From: Staphylospora marina
GTDB lineage: Bacteria; Bacillota; Bacilli; Thermoactinomycetales; Thermoactinomycetaceae
Length of the DNA stretch: 64,000 bases
NCBI RefSeq assembly: GCF_003856495.1
Contig: NZ_CP034118.1
Coordinates: 2,082,182-2,146,181, forward strand
Direction: 5' to 3'
Both the position numbers and the translations under genes were made by a program. The notes below the pieces were generated by a model, which was not told where the DNA came from, made no database searches, and saw only the letters and a program-made list of their open reading frames with translations. Positions 7,715-14,987 of the stretch are shown one piece after another (the first letter of the stretch is position 1; the number at the start of each line of letters is the position of its first letter).

Positions 7715-8566
7715 TCATCCCCCGGCTCCCGGCGCCGGCCCGGACCGTTCCGCGCCTGCGGAGTCAACGATCAAGTTTCCGTCCAATCCTTCCCTGACAA
7801 GGCTCCAGATCTCATCCATGCGCCCCGGCTTGGCCGCCACCAAGGAGACCGGTCCGTTCAGTCCCGGCGATCGGTCTGCGTCAACCCACCGCACTTCGGA
7901 GCCTGCTTCCATGGCCACCAAAAGTCCCGCAAACAGGTCCAGCCCTCCCGACCGATACACCACCACCGCATCCAGATCTCCGCGCGCCAACATGCACCAA
8001 GCGAGCGATGGCGCCCACAGCCGAAACACCCGTTTGCAACACTTGTCCAAATGATGCTTCAGGCGCATGCCCCGGGAATCATCCCGGACCTTGTATCCCT
8101 GCACCCAGGCAACGGTCGGCCATTTCCCTCCGCCTTCCTTCATTTTGAGCGGCACCCCGTTGCAAACCACCCCTTGTCCGCGGAGTGCGGTATACATCCG
8201 ATCCATGTGGGGATCATACACGACGCCGAGCTCGGGTTCTCCTCCTTTGAGCAGGGAAATGCACACTCCGTGAAGCGGCAGGCCCACCGCATAGTTGTTC
8301 GTTCCGTCCAACGGATCGACCGCCCAGACCCATTCGCTGTCCGGCAGGCCCGCCGATCCGAACTCTTCCCCCACCACCCGGTGTTCCGGGAACATCTTCA
8401 AAATCCCGTCCACGATCAGGCGTTCCGCCGCCAGATCAACTTCCGTCACCACGTCTCCGTATTCATCCTTGAACCGGATTTCTTTTTCGCGAAGAAGCTC
8501 GTCCCTCGCCAGTTTTCCCGCTTCCCGGGCCAATTTTTCCGCAAGTTCCGCCGCTTGCCGGATCAT
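7715..8566 (-). CDS. Inositol monophosphatase family protein
   Basis: 283 residues with the metal-binding motifs of the Mg2+-dependent phosphatase superfamily: VVGEEFG, WAVDPLDGTNNYAVGLPLHG (motif A) and SGGLDLFAGLL (motif B, usually WD, here LD). Family members dephosphorylate inositol-1-phosphate, fructose-1,6-bisphosphate, NADP or PAP; the substrate cannot be assigned. The ATG at 8566 has AGGGGGAGA upstream. The Trp of the usual WD motif is replaced by Leu, which is tolerated in several members. Confidence 0.85.
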   Translation of the reverse strand: MIRQAAELAEKLAREAGKLARDELLREKEIRFKDEYGDVVTEVDLAAERLIVDGILKMFPEHRVVGEEFGSAGLPDSEWVWAVDPLDGTNNYAVGLPLHGVCISLLKGGEPELGVVYDPHMDRMYTALRGQGVVCNGVPLKMKEGGGKWPTVAWVQGYKVRDDSRGMRLKHHLDKCCKRVFRLWAPSLAWCMLARGDLDAVVVYRSGGLDLFAGLLVAMEAGSEVRWVDADRSPGLNGPVSLVAAKPGRMDEIWSLVREGLDGNLIVDSAGAERSGPAPGAGG

Positions 8567-8639
8567 GTCCGTCTCTCCCCCTGATTGTGAAAGATGTGTT
8601 CCCACATGATAAATGATTGGAAACATCTTGTAAATTCCC

Positions 8640-8680
8640 AAAAAAAACAAATCCCACATACCCCCTACGGGGCAGTGGGA
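8640..8680 (-). terminator. Intrinsic terminator of putP
   Basis: Stem TCCCAC...GTGGGA with inner CCCC/GGGG at 8652-8680, followed on the minus strand by ATTTGTTTTTTT. Confidence 0.75.
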
Positions 8681-8697
8681 TGGAGGTTGAACAAGCG

Positions 8698-10191
8698 TCA
8701 CGAAGCGGCTTGTTTGGCAGCCTCGTCGAATTCTTTTTCGATTTCCTCGGACGGCTTCCCGGTCAGCAGGCTGACCAGCACAATGGCAATCGTGCAGGCG
8801 ATGAAGCCCGGAATGATCTCGTAAATGTCGTCGAACTTCACGGATCCGAGGAACGTGCCGTCCATTTGCTCCCAGGCGATCACGACGATCGATCCGATGA
8901 CCATGCCGGCAAGCGCCCCCCATTTGGTCATGCGTTTCCAGAACAGGCTGAGGAGCACCACCGGACCGAAAGCGGCACCGAAACCGGCCCAGGCGTAACC
9001 GACCAAGTCGAGAATCGTTTTGTTCGGATTGAGCGCCAGATACATGGCGATCAGGGACACGCCGAGCACCGACAGACGGCCGGCGAGCACCAGCTCTTTG
9101 TCAGATGCGTTCCGGCGCAGAAACGCCTTGTAAAAGTCTTCCGCCAGGGCGCTGGCCGTCACCAGCAGCTGGGACGAAATCGTCGACATGATCGCCGCCA
9201 GGATGGCCGCCAGCAGGAAGCCGGTGATCAGCGGGTGGAACAACACGTGAGCCAGATAGATGAAGATGGTTTCCGGGTTCTCCAGAGTCGCCCCCGCATT
9301 TTTCACGTAGGCGATCCCGATGAGCCCCGTCAGCATCGCGCCGGCGGTGGAGAAGATCATCCAGCCCATGCCCACCCGACGGGCCCGTTTCACTTCCTGC
9401 ACTTTCTCGATGGCCATGAAGCGTACGATGATGTGCGGCTGTCCGAAGTATCCGAGACCCCATGCCATCAGCGAAATGATGCCGATGGTGGTGGTTCCGG
9501 TGAACCAGTTGAGCATGGCCGGGTCGATCGACCGGATCGTGTCGGCGGTCGCCGAAATTCCGCCCACTTCGGTCAGGGCGACGACCGGCACCATCACCAG
9601 GGCGATGAACATGATGGTTCCCTGCACGAAGTCGGTCCAGCTCACGGCCAGGAATCCGCCGAACAGAGTATACAGAACCACGACCCCCACCGTGATGAAA
9701 ATGCCCGTTTCATAGCTCATGTTGAACGAAGTTTTGAACAGTTCGCCGCCGGATACCATCCCTGAAGACGTATACAGCGTGAAGAAGACGAAAATCACCA
9801 ATGCGGACACGATCCGCAGCATCCGGGAATTGTCCTTGAAGCGATTTTCAAAGTAATCCGGAATGGTGATGGAGTTGTTGGCAATCTCCGTGTATGTCCG
9901 AAGACGCGGAGCCACATACAGCCAGTTCAGCCAAGCCCCGGCGCACAGACCGACGACGATCCAGCCCGCGCTCCATCCGGAAACATACATGGCACCCGGC
10001 AAGCCCATCAGAAGCCAGCCGCTCATGTCGGAGGCGCCGGCACTGAGAGCGGTGACAACCGGCCCCAGATCCCGTCCGCCCAGCATGTAGTCGGACAGGT
10101 TTTGCGTCCGTTTCCATGCAACGTAACCGATGGCCAACATCGCAATCATATAGATGGCGATGGAAATGATCACACCGAATTCCTGAGACAT
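8698..10191 (-). CDS. putP: Sodium/proline symporter
   Basis: 497 residues, about 13 membrane segments, sodium:solute symporter family. The N-terminal SDYMLGGRDLGPVVTALSAG and the ASDMSGWLLMGLPGAMY block are characteristic of PutP/OpuE proline transporters. They import proline with Na+ for use as a nutrient or osmoprotectant; the two roles cannot be separated by sequence. The ATG at 10191 follows AAAGGGGG. A perfect CRP/FNR-type palindrome sits 27 bp upstream, so expression may respond to oxygen or another signal. Monocistronic with a terminator. Confidence 0.9.
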   Translation of the reverse strand: MSQEFGVIISIAIYMIAMLAIGYVAWKRTQNLSDYMLGGRDLGPVVTALSAGASDMSGWLLMGLPGAMYVSGWSAGWIVVGLCAGAWLNWLYVAPRLRTYTEIANNSITIPDYFENRFKDNSRMLRIVSALVIFVFFTLYTSSGMVSGGELFKTSFNMSYETGIFITVGVVVLYTLFGGFLAVSWTDFVQGTIMFIALVMVPVVALTEVGGISATADTIRSIDPAMLNWFTGTTTIGIISLMAWGLGYFGQPHIIVRFMAIEKVQEVKRARRVGMGWMIFSTAGAMLTGLIGIAYVKNAGATLENPETIFIYLAHVLFHPLITGFLLAAILAAIMSTISSQLLVTASALAEDFYKAFLRRNASDKELVLAGRLSVLGVSLIAMYLALNPNKTILDLVGYAWAGFGAAFGPVVLLSLFWKRMTKWGALAGMVIGSIVVIAWEQMDGTFLGSVKFDDIYEIIPGFIACTIAIVLVSLLTGKPSEEIEKEFDEAAKQAAS

Positions 10192-10217
10192 TCCGTTTTC
10201 CCCCTTTACTGAAATAG

Positions 10218-10233
10218 TGTGAAAAAATTCACA
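10218..10233. promoter_or_regulatory. CRP/FNR-type operator upstream of putP
   Basis: TGTGA-AAAAAT-TCACA is a perfect match to the TGTGA-N6-TCACA consensus of the CRP/FNR regulator superfamily. Its position close to the putP start (27 bp) would suit repression more than activation. It could also be chance in an AT-rich stretch. Confidence 0.45.
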
Positions 10234-10332
10234 AATACATATTTTCCGGCGGGCCGACAACGGCAACAAGAGCCGCTTGCCGAAATAACCGAAGTGAAAA
10301 CGCATTCAAAACATCCGCCGGAAAAGACGGCA

Positions 10333-10521
10333 TCAAGAGCCGTTCTTTTCGATCAACAATATTTTGGAAGCCTTGGTGAAGGTTTCTGCGTCAATCAGTC
10401 CCAATTGCCGCAATTCTTTCAAGTCTTCCAACATGAGTTCACAGTCTCCGGTGCCGTCCCCAGTATAGATGATGACACCGAAACTTTTCAACAAATTTTT
10501 GACCTCTGTCAGATTTTGCAT
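10333..10521 (-). CDS. yqgQ: YqgQ family protein (DUF910)
   Basis: 62 residues matching B. subtilis YqgQ in length and pattern: VKNLLKSFGVIIYTGD, then CELMLEDLKELRQLGLID. This is a small conserved three-helix protein of unknown function, which in B. subtilis lies beside the glucokinase gene. GAGGTGAAATATC precedes the ATG at 10521. Here it is alone, without glucokinase. Confidence 0.85.
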   Translation of the reverse strand: MQNLTEVKNLLKSFGVIIYTGDGTGDCELMLEDLKELRQLGLIDAETFTKASKILLIEKNGS

Positions 10522-10602
10522 GATATTTCACCTCGACGCATGCAAAAACAAACGTGCAGTGATACAATAAAGAAAAGGGTCTCACCGGAAAGGGGGTCCG
10601 GG

Positions 10603-10980
10603 GTGCACTCGTCCCAATTCATCCCCGTCAAGCGACTTGCCGGAGAACTGATCGTCTCCCGGAAGCGGGGAATTTTCGGCCTGACGCTGACAACCCGGGA
10701 ACTTGTTTTTCAAAAGCCAAATCTTTCCTATCATCTCATGCTTGAGGACATCATCGGCATCCTGCCGTTCACGTCCATCCGATTTTCCGGATTGACCGAA
10801 GAAAACGGGCCGGGCATTCGACCGTTCGGCAAACCGGTCAAAATCACCGCCACGCGGTTGGTGGTCATCCACCGGGGAGGAGCGACGGAAAAACGGATGA
10901 CCGATCTGGTCATTCCCATGCCCACCGGATTCATGGAATATATGCGTCGACATACCGATTTTATCTTTTTTCCGGATTGA
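10603..10980 (+). CDS. Hypothetical beta-rich protein
   Basis: 125 residues with alternating strand-like segments (e.g. GELIVSRKRGIFGLTLTTRE, TRLVVIHRG), perhaps a PH/GRAM-like barrel, but no family is recognised. The start is GTG at 10603, with AAAGGGGG about 6 bases upstream and a possible -10 TACAAT at 10564. The longer open frame upstream overlaps yqgQ on the other strand and is rejected. Confidence 0.6.
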   Translation: MHSSQFIPVKRLAGELIVSRKRGIFGLTLTTRELVFQKPNLSYHLMLEDIIGILPFTSIRFSGLTEENGPGIRPFGKPVKITATRLVVIHRGGATEKRMTDLVIPMPTGFMEYMRRHTDFIFFPD

Positions 10981-11000
10981 ACGCAAAAATACGTAAGTGA

Positions 11001-11045
11001 CAAAAAACAGCCCGCGGTTCCGCAAGGACCCGGGCTGTTTTTTGT
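11001..11045. terminator. Bidirectional terminator between the hypothetical gene and bioY
   Basis: AAAAAACAGCCCG...CGGGCTGTTTTTT: the stem is flanked by A and T runs, so it works for both converging genes. Confidence 0.85.
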
Positions 11046-11050
11046 CGGTT

Positions 11051-11614
11051 TCAGGAGGTTCGGGCAGGGCTGAGTCCCGGAACGGCGCGGTACACGGAGA
11101 CGGCGATGAAGGCTCCGAGCACCGCCTTGGCCAGATCCCCGGGCAAAAACGGAAGGAGCGCCACCGCCATTCCTTTTTCGAGGGGAAGGCCGGTCACCGC
11201 GAGCAACCAGGGGAGCCCGATCACATGAACCACCAAAATTCCTCCGAGAAGATGGGACACCACCGCTTTCCAGAGGGAGGCACCTCCCCGTGCGGACAAG
11301 GTTCTCATCAGCAGGCCGATGACAAACGCGGCGACCGGAAAGCTGACAATGTACCCGCCGGTGGGACCGACCAGTTTGGCCAATCCGCCTTCGCCGCCGG
11401 CAAGCACGGGGGCTCCGACGGCCGCGAGAGCGATGAAGACGACCATGCTGATAAAGCCGAGGCGGGGCCCCAGCACGGAACCGGCCAGCATGACGACCAA
11501 GGTCTGAAGCGTGATGGGAGCCGGACCGATGTCGAACGACAACCGGCCGCTGACGGCCATCAAGGCGGCAAACAGAGCGGCAAGAGCCATGTCTTTGACG
11601 GTCAATTTGCTCAT
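11051..11614 (-). CDS. bioY: Biotin ECF transporter substrate-binding component BioY
   Basis: 187 residues and six membrane segments. It has the BioY signature FDIGPAPITLQTLVVMLAGS followed by LGFISMVVFIALAAVGAPVL and GPTGGYIVSFP. It is the S component that binds biotin, normally working with EcfA1/A2/T, which are not in the window. AAAGGAG lies 9 bases before ATG 11614. A BirA-type operator overlaps its promoter, which independently supports a biotin role. Confidence 0.93.
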   Translation of the reverse strand: MSKLTVKDMALAALFAALMAVSGRLSFDIGPAPITLQTLVVMLAGSVLGPRLGFISMVVFIALAAVGAPVLAGGEGGLAKLVGPTGGYIVSFPVAAFVIGLLMRTLSARGGASLWKAVVSHLLGGILVVHVIGLPWLLAVTGLPLEKGMAVALLPFLPGDLAKAVLGAFIAVSVYRAVPGLSPARTS

Positions 11615-11656
11615 GGATGCGTTCTCCTTTGATGATTTGCGAATGATTTCCTCTTC

Positions 11657-11685
11657 AGAATAAGAATTTGTCGTTTTATTGTCAA
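11657..11685 (-). promoter_or_regulatory. SigA-type promoter of bioY
   Basis: On the minus strand, -35 TTGACA (11685-11680), exactly 17 bp, -10 TATTCT (11662-11657). The -35 lies inside the left half of the BirA operator. Confidence 0.7.
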
Positions 11686-11710
11686 CCGAATTTATCAATC
11701 AGGTTTACAT
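11679..11710. promoter_or_regulatory. BirA operator (biotin-responsive) upstream of bioY
   Basis: TTGTCAACC at 11679-11687, 14-bp spacer, GGTTTACAT at 11702-11710. This is a dyad close to the Bacillus BirA consensus (TTGTTAACC-N14/15-GGTTAACAA). It covers the -35 region, as expected for repression by biotinyl-AMP-bound BirA. Confidence 0.75.
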
Positions 11711-11719
11711 TTGATGCAA

Positions 11720-11758
11720 AATAAAAATGCCCGCTTCCGGTTCACGTTCCGGACGGGC
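11720..11758 (-). terminator. Intrinsic terminator of the 153-aa membrane protein gene
   Basis: GCCCG...CGGGC stem (11729-11757) with an inner TTCCGG/CCGGAA pairing, followed on the minus strand by ATTTTTATTTT. Confidence 0.65.
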
Positions 11759-11766
11759 TGACCCTC

Positions 11767-12228
11767 TTACCGGTATTCGACATAGGTGAGCTGCTTTTTC
11801 AGATCCCCCACCCCTTCCATCGCGTGCAGGACGATCACCGGCACGATGTCGTCTTTGGTGACGTCGGACAGGCTGAGACTCACCAGTTTGATGTCATGAT
11901 AGACATAAGAAAAATCAATCCGCCGTTCCCCGTCGGCTTGCTGGAGTTTCTGTTCGACTTCCTGCAGTTTGCGGTGAATCTCGCCCAGCCTGGAAACGAT
12001 TTTGGGCTTGCTGTCTTTGTTCAACTTGTAGTTGGAATACATTTCAATGATCGATTTGTAGGTATCCCCGAGTTCGCTGACCAGCCGATATCCGCCTGCC
12101 TCCCTGAATTCCTCGATCCAGGAGGTGGAACGCGTGCTCAGGTAATACATATGGGCTCCGACGGCCAGCGCCGCCACCAGGCCGTAGACTCCGGCGGTTC
12201 TCAGCCACGCTTTCAGTCGCTCCGACAT
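11767..12228 (-). CDS. Hypothetical membrane-anchored coiled-coil protein
   Basis: 153 residues: one N-terminal membrane segment (AGVYGLVAALAVGAHMYYL, about residues 12-30) followed by a probably extracytoplasmic helical region with a coiled-coil stretch (RLGEIHRKLQEVEQKLQQ). No family recognised. The start ATG 12228 is set by GGGGAGGAAGCC; upstream extensions of the frame overlap the divergent protease gene. It might work with that divergent protease (inference only). Confidence 0.6.
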   Translation of the reverse strand: MSERLKAWLRTAGVYGLVAALAVGAHMYYLSTRSTSWIEEFREAGGYRLVSELGDTYKSIIEMYSNYKLNKDSKPKIVSRLGEIHRKLQEVEQKLQQADGERRIDFSYVYHDIKLVSLSLSDVTKDDIVPVIVLHAMEGVGDLKKQLTYVEYR

Positions 12229-12381
12229 GGCTTCCTCCCCTTGTTTGGAGTTTGTTATCTGATGTATATGGACAAACAAACGGCAATATGATTGTCCACC
12301 CCGGCCTCCAGCCCATGCGGATGTTTGCTCCGCCACATATGATGGAACCAGAGCGTCCCGACCGGAGGTGGAAACGGTACG

Positions 12382-13098
12382 ATGTCCGTCAGAAAAATCA
12401 AAGTGTATGAGGGAATTGAGGCATCCCGGCACCCTTCCAACGTGTTCGTTGCCGTGGCCCGGAAGATCCGCGGCGGAGTGGTTTCCATCGTTACGGAAGA
12501 AACCGCACGACCGGTCTCCTTCCGGGAAAACGTGCTCGGCATTTTGTTTCCGGAGTTGCTGGAAAGGGAAAGCGGTTCCCGGTATCACTTCGGATCGGGA
12601 TTTGTCATTCATCCCTCCGGCTGGATCGTGACCAATGAACACGTGATTCATCAAGCCTCTTCCATCCGCGTGAAACTCGACGGAATCCGGACGCCCCTGC
12701 CCGCGGCAGTGGCATGGCGGGATGAACAACGGGATCTGGCTCTGCTCAAAATCCGGCCTCCCCGTCCGCTGAAACCGCTTCGTCTGGGAGATTCCCGTCG
12801 CGTGGAAATCGGGGAATGGGTGTTGGCCGCGGGAAATCCGATGGGTCTCGACCAAACCTACACCGTGGGGATCATCAGCGGCAAAAACCGTCCGCTTCGC
12901 GTGAACAACCGCTTCTACGAAAACGTCATCCAGACGGATGCCGCCATCAATCCGGGAAACAGCGGCGGACCGCTGGTCAACATTCTGGGAGAAGTGATCG
13001 GCATCAACACGCTGATCATTTATCCGTCCCAAAGTCTGGGCTTTGCCATTCCGGTCGAAGAAATCAAGCCGTTGGTTCATCATCTGACGGGAAGATGA
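12382..13098 (+). CDS. Trypsin-like serine protease (HtrA/DegP-type core), no anchor or PDZ
   Basis: 238 residues consisting of just the S1C protease core. The triad is visible: His in VTNEHVI, Asp in RDLALLKI, Ser in INPGNSGGPLVN. The substrate-pocket loops GLDQTYTVGIIS and IQTDAAINPG are typical of HtrA. It lacks the N-terminal membrane anchor and the C-terminal PDZ domain of Bacillus HtrA, and has no signal peptide, so it is probably cytoplasmic. GGAGGTG about 11 bases upstream supports ATG 12382. The substrate is unknown. Confidence 0.85.
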   Translation: MSVRKIKVYEGIEASRHPSNVFVAVARKIRGGVVSIVTEETARPVSFRENVLGILFPELLERESGSRYHFGSGFVIHPSGWIVTNEHVIHQASSIRVKLDGIRTPLPAAVAWRDEQRDLALLKIRPPRPLKPLRLGDSRRVEIGEWVLAAGNPMGLDQTYTVGIISGKNRPLRVNNRFYENVIQTDAAINPGNSGGPLVNILGEVIGINTLIIYPSQSLGFAIPVEEIKPLVHHLTGR

Positions 13099-13130
13099 GC
13101 CGCCGGGCTTGTCGCCCCCAACCGGAAACA

Positions 13131-13174
13131 GCGCCGCGGGTCCGGGATGTTTCCCCGAATCCGCGGCGCGTTTT
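13131..13174 (+). terminator. Intrinsic terminator of the serine protease gene
   Basis: GCGCCGCGG/CCGCGGCGC stem (13131-13139 with 13161-13169), then GTTTTCG. Confidence 0.7.
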
Positions 13175-13178
13175 CGTC

Positions 13179-13450
13179 TCAAGTGGGGCTTTGCCGCTTT
13201 TTCATCTCCCGGATGATCCCTTCAATCACTTCCGGTCTGGAGAATTCAGGAGGCAGATAACAGGGCCCCGTCCCGGCATGGTCCCGGCCGACGATGAAGT
13301 GCGTGCAGCCGTAATTCTTGCGGACGATGGCATGAAACAACGCTTCCCGCGGTCCGGCGTATCGCATCCAGGCGGGAAATCCGGCCAGCAACACCCGGTT
13401 GCGGGGATCACAGTGTTCGATGAGCGTGTTCAACGTGAAAATGCTCCCGA
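13179..13450 (-). pseudogene. ATP sulfurylase (sat) remnant, 5'-truncated and internally deleted
   Basis: The frame contains [10 protein letters not shown]-like and [17 protein letters not shown] blocks that are unmistakable for ATP sulfurylase (sulfate adenylyltransferase), which activates sulfate to APS. Directly after GRDHAGTG the sequence jumps to [17 protein letters not shown], which belongs near the C-terminus of the roughly 380-residue enzyme. The N-terminal half is missing and the middle is deleted, so only about 85 residues of homology remain. The nominal start (13529) has no convincing SD. Non-functional as an ATP sulfurylase; whether a peptide is still made is unknown. Confidence 0.8.
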
Positions 13451-13573
13451 CCGGTGAACATCCGCACGACCGCTTGCATGCGGAAGCCCTCTTGAAACCT
13501 GCCCCGTCTCTTGAATCACCCGGCCGCATGTCTGGTAAAATGGAGTCGACACCCCCGGGAAAGGAGCAACCGC

Positions 13574-14014
13574 ATGGAGCTGATTGTGTATCTGGCCGGC
13601 CAGATTCATGACGACTGGAGGGAAGAATTGCGTCGCAAGGCCAAAGAGCGCGGCCTTCCCCTTCTCTTCAAGGGACCCCAGGAAAACCACGACCGCTCCG
13701 ATGACATCGGCGAACAGATCAAGGGAAAGCAACCCGGAGCGGTTTGGCGGGATCACACGGCCTCGGAATTCAACAATCTCCGCACACGCGTCTGGATGCA
13801 AAAAGCGGATGTGGTCATCGCTTTGTTCGGCGAAAAATACCGTCAGTGGAACACGGCGATGGATGCGGCCATGGCTCTGGCCATGAACAAACCGCTCATT
13901 CTGGTCCGTCCCGAAAGTCTTCATCATCCGCTCAAGGAACTGGCCCAACGGGCGCAGGTTGTGGTGGAGACGCCGGATCAGGCGCTGGATGCGCTGGCTT
14001 ACATTTTCGAATGA
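13574..14014 (+). CDS. ytoQ: YtoQ family protein
   Basis: 146 residues, collinear with B. subtilis YtoQ (about 148). Diagnostic blocks are [55 protein letters not shown] and [12 protein letters not shown]. The fold resembles nucleoside 2-deoxyribosyltransferases, but no reaction is established for YtoQ. AAGGAG lies 7 bases before ATG 13574. Monocistronic with a terminator. Confidence 0.9.
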   Translation: MELIVYLAGQIHDDWREELRRKAKERGLPLLFKGPQENHDRSDDIGEQIKGKQPGAVWRDHTASEFNNLRTRVWMQKADVVIALFGEKYRQWNTAMDAAMALAMNKPLILVRPESLHHPLKELAQRAQVVVETPDQALDALAYIFE

Positions 14015-14030
14015 CGCGCCTTCAACGAAC

Positions 14031-14071
14031 GCGGGCAGAGGAATCAGGCGACCTCTGCCCGTTTCGTTTTC
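14031..14071 (+). terminator. Intrinsic terminator of ytoQ
   Basis: GGGCAGAGG/CCTCTGCCC stem at 14032-14059 followed by GTTTCGTTTTC. It converges on the end of gerQ. Confidence 0.75.
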
Positions 14072-14366
14072 AATCCTTGGCCAGCTGGGCCCGGTCTTCG
14101 AAAACCATGAAATTGAGATTGATGTTCAACAGCATGACATCCTTGCCGCTGCTTTGGTCCCTCAAAACGAAGTAATCTCTCCCCACTTGCCGGAGCACGC
14201 CGGTAAACACCCGGTTTCGCCACTGCTCACTGGCATCGTAGGTCATGTAGGCACTCACCCGTCGACCGATATTGGCCTGCATCAAATCTTCGGAGAAGTT
14301 TCGGTCATCCCTCTGTTGTTGGGACACATAGGCGTTTCCCGCATGATAAGGATAAGACCAGTACAT
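14070..14366 (-). CDS. gerQ: Spore coat protein GerQ
   Basis: 98 residues. After a Tyr/Gln-rich N-terminus (YWSYPYHAGNAYVSQQQ) comes the GerQ domain: ANIGRRVSAYMTYDASEQWR, VFTGVLRQVGRDYFVLRD, VMLLNINLNFMVFED. GerQ is a coat protein cross-linked by transglutaminase and is required for CwlJ localisation in B. subtilis. It follows cwlJ by 11 bp, the same operon order as in Bacillus. AGGGGG precedes ATG 14366. The N-terminal repeat region is shorter than in B. subtilis (about 181 aa). Confidence 0.9.
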   Translation of the reverse strand: MYWSYPYHAGNAYVSQQQRDDRNFSEDLMQANIGRRVSAYMTYDASEQWRNRVFTGVLRQVGRDYFVLRDQSSGKDVMLLNINLNFMVFEDRAQLAKD

Positions 14367-14377
14367 GCTCGTTCCCC

Positions 14378-14806
14378 CTAGAACATAAAGACTTTTCGAC
14401 AATTTTGCCTGGAGGGGATGTAGAAACAATGGCTTTTGTAGCGGCCGCTGTTCGTCTGGTTGAACCAGGTGGGCGGGCAAGCCCCCGGCGGTCTGAAAAA
14501 CCACAGGGCATAGCGTCCGGGGTCAAAACGTTGGCCCTGAATGACTCTGTTGGCCAGTCGCACGTCGATCGCCCGGGCCGGCTGGTAGAAATACGATTTC
14601 TGCACCGCTTCGAATCCGCCGGGCGACTGAAAAACCATCTGCCTGATCGTCCGGATCCCCCGAAAATCCAGGCAATCGGCAAGCACGCGATTCACGCCGA
14701 CATTTCCCACCAGCAGCATGCCCATCTGCCCGTCCCCCTCGGCTTCTGCCCGCATCAGACGCGCCAGCAACTTCATCCCTTCGTTCGTGGTCTGGATGAC
14801 GGCCAT
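14378..14806 (-). CDS. cwlJ: Cell wall hydrolase CwlJ (spore germination)
   Basis: 142 residues, full length for CwlJ. The motif RLMRAEAEGDGQMGMLLVG holds the catalytic Glu of the SleB/CwlJ hydrolase domain; RYALWFFRPPGACPPTWFNQ and SGRYKSHCFYIP complete the family pattern. CwlJ degrades cortex peptidoglycan during Ca-DPA-triggered germination and sits in the coat with GerQ. It has no signal peptide, as expected. GGGGTGAG lies just before ATG 14806. First gene of the cwlJ-gerQ operon. Confidence 0.93.
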   Translation of the reverse strand: MAVIQTTNEGMKLLARLMRAEAEGDGQMGMLLVGNVGVNRVLADCLDFRGIRTIRQMVFQSPGGFEAVQKSYFYQPARAIDVRLANRVIQGQRFDPGRYALWFFRPPGACPPTWFNQTNSGRYKSHCFYIPSRQNCRKVFMF

Positions 14807-14848
14807 GCGATCTCACCCCTGAAGTCAACCTATGTATTCCCGCCCCGA

Positions 14849-14881
14849 AAAAGAACCGGCCCGGACGGGTCCGGGCCGGGG
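14849..14881 (-). terminator. Intrinsic terminator of the amidohydrolase gene
   Basis: CCGGCCCGGAC...GTCCGGGCCGG hairpin at 14858-14881, followed on the minus strand by TTCTTTTTC. Confidence 0.75.
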
Positions 14882-14987
14882 AAGGTTCTCCGGAAATGCC
14901 GGCCCCCGCGGGCAAAAGCATCCGCAGGGAAAAGATCCGGCATCGACGGATGGTTTTTCCGTTTTTGATTTCCGGGAATTGCCCGTG

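Noticed and set aside
8567-8923. An upstream extension of the inositol monophosphatase frame to 8923
   Set aside because: It overlaps the putP gene and terminator and lacks an SD; ATG 8566 has one and gives the usual length.
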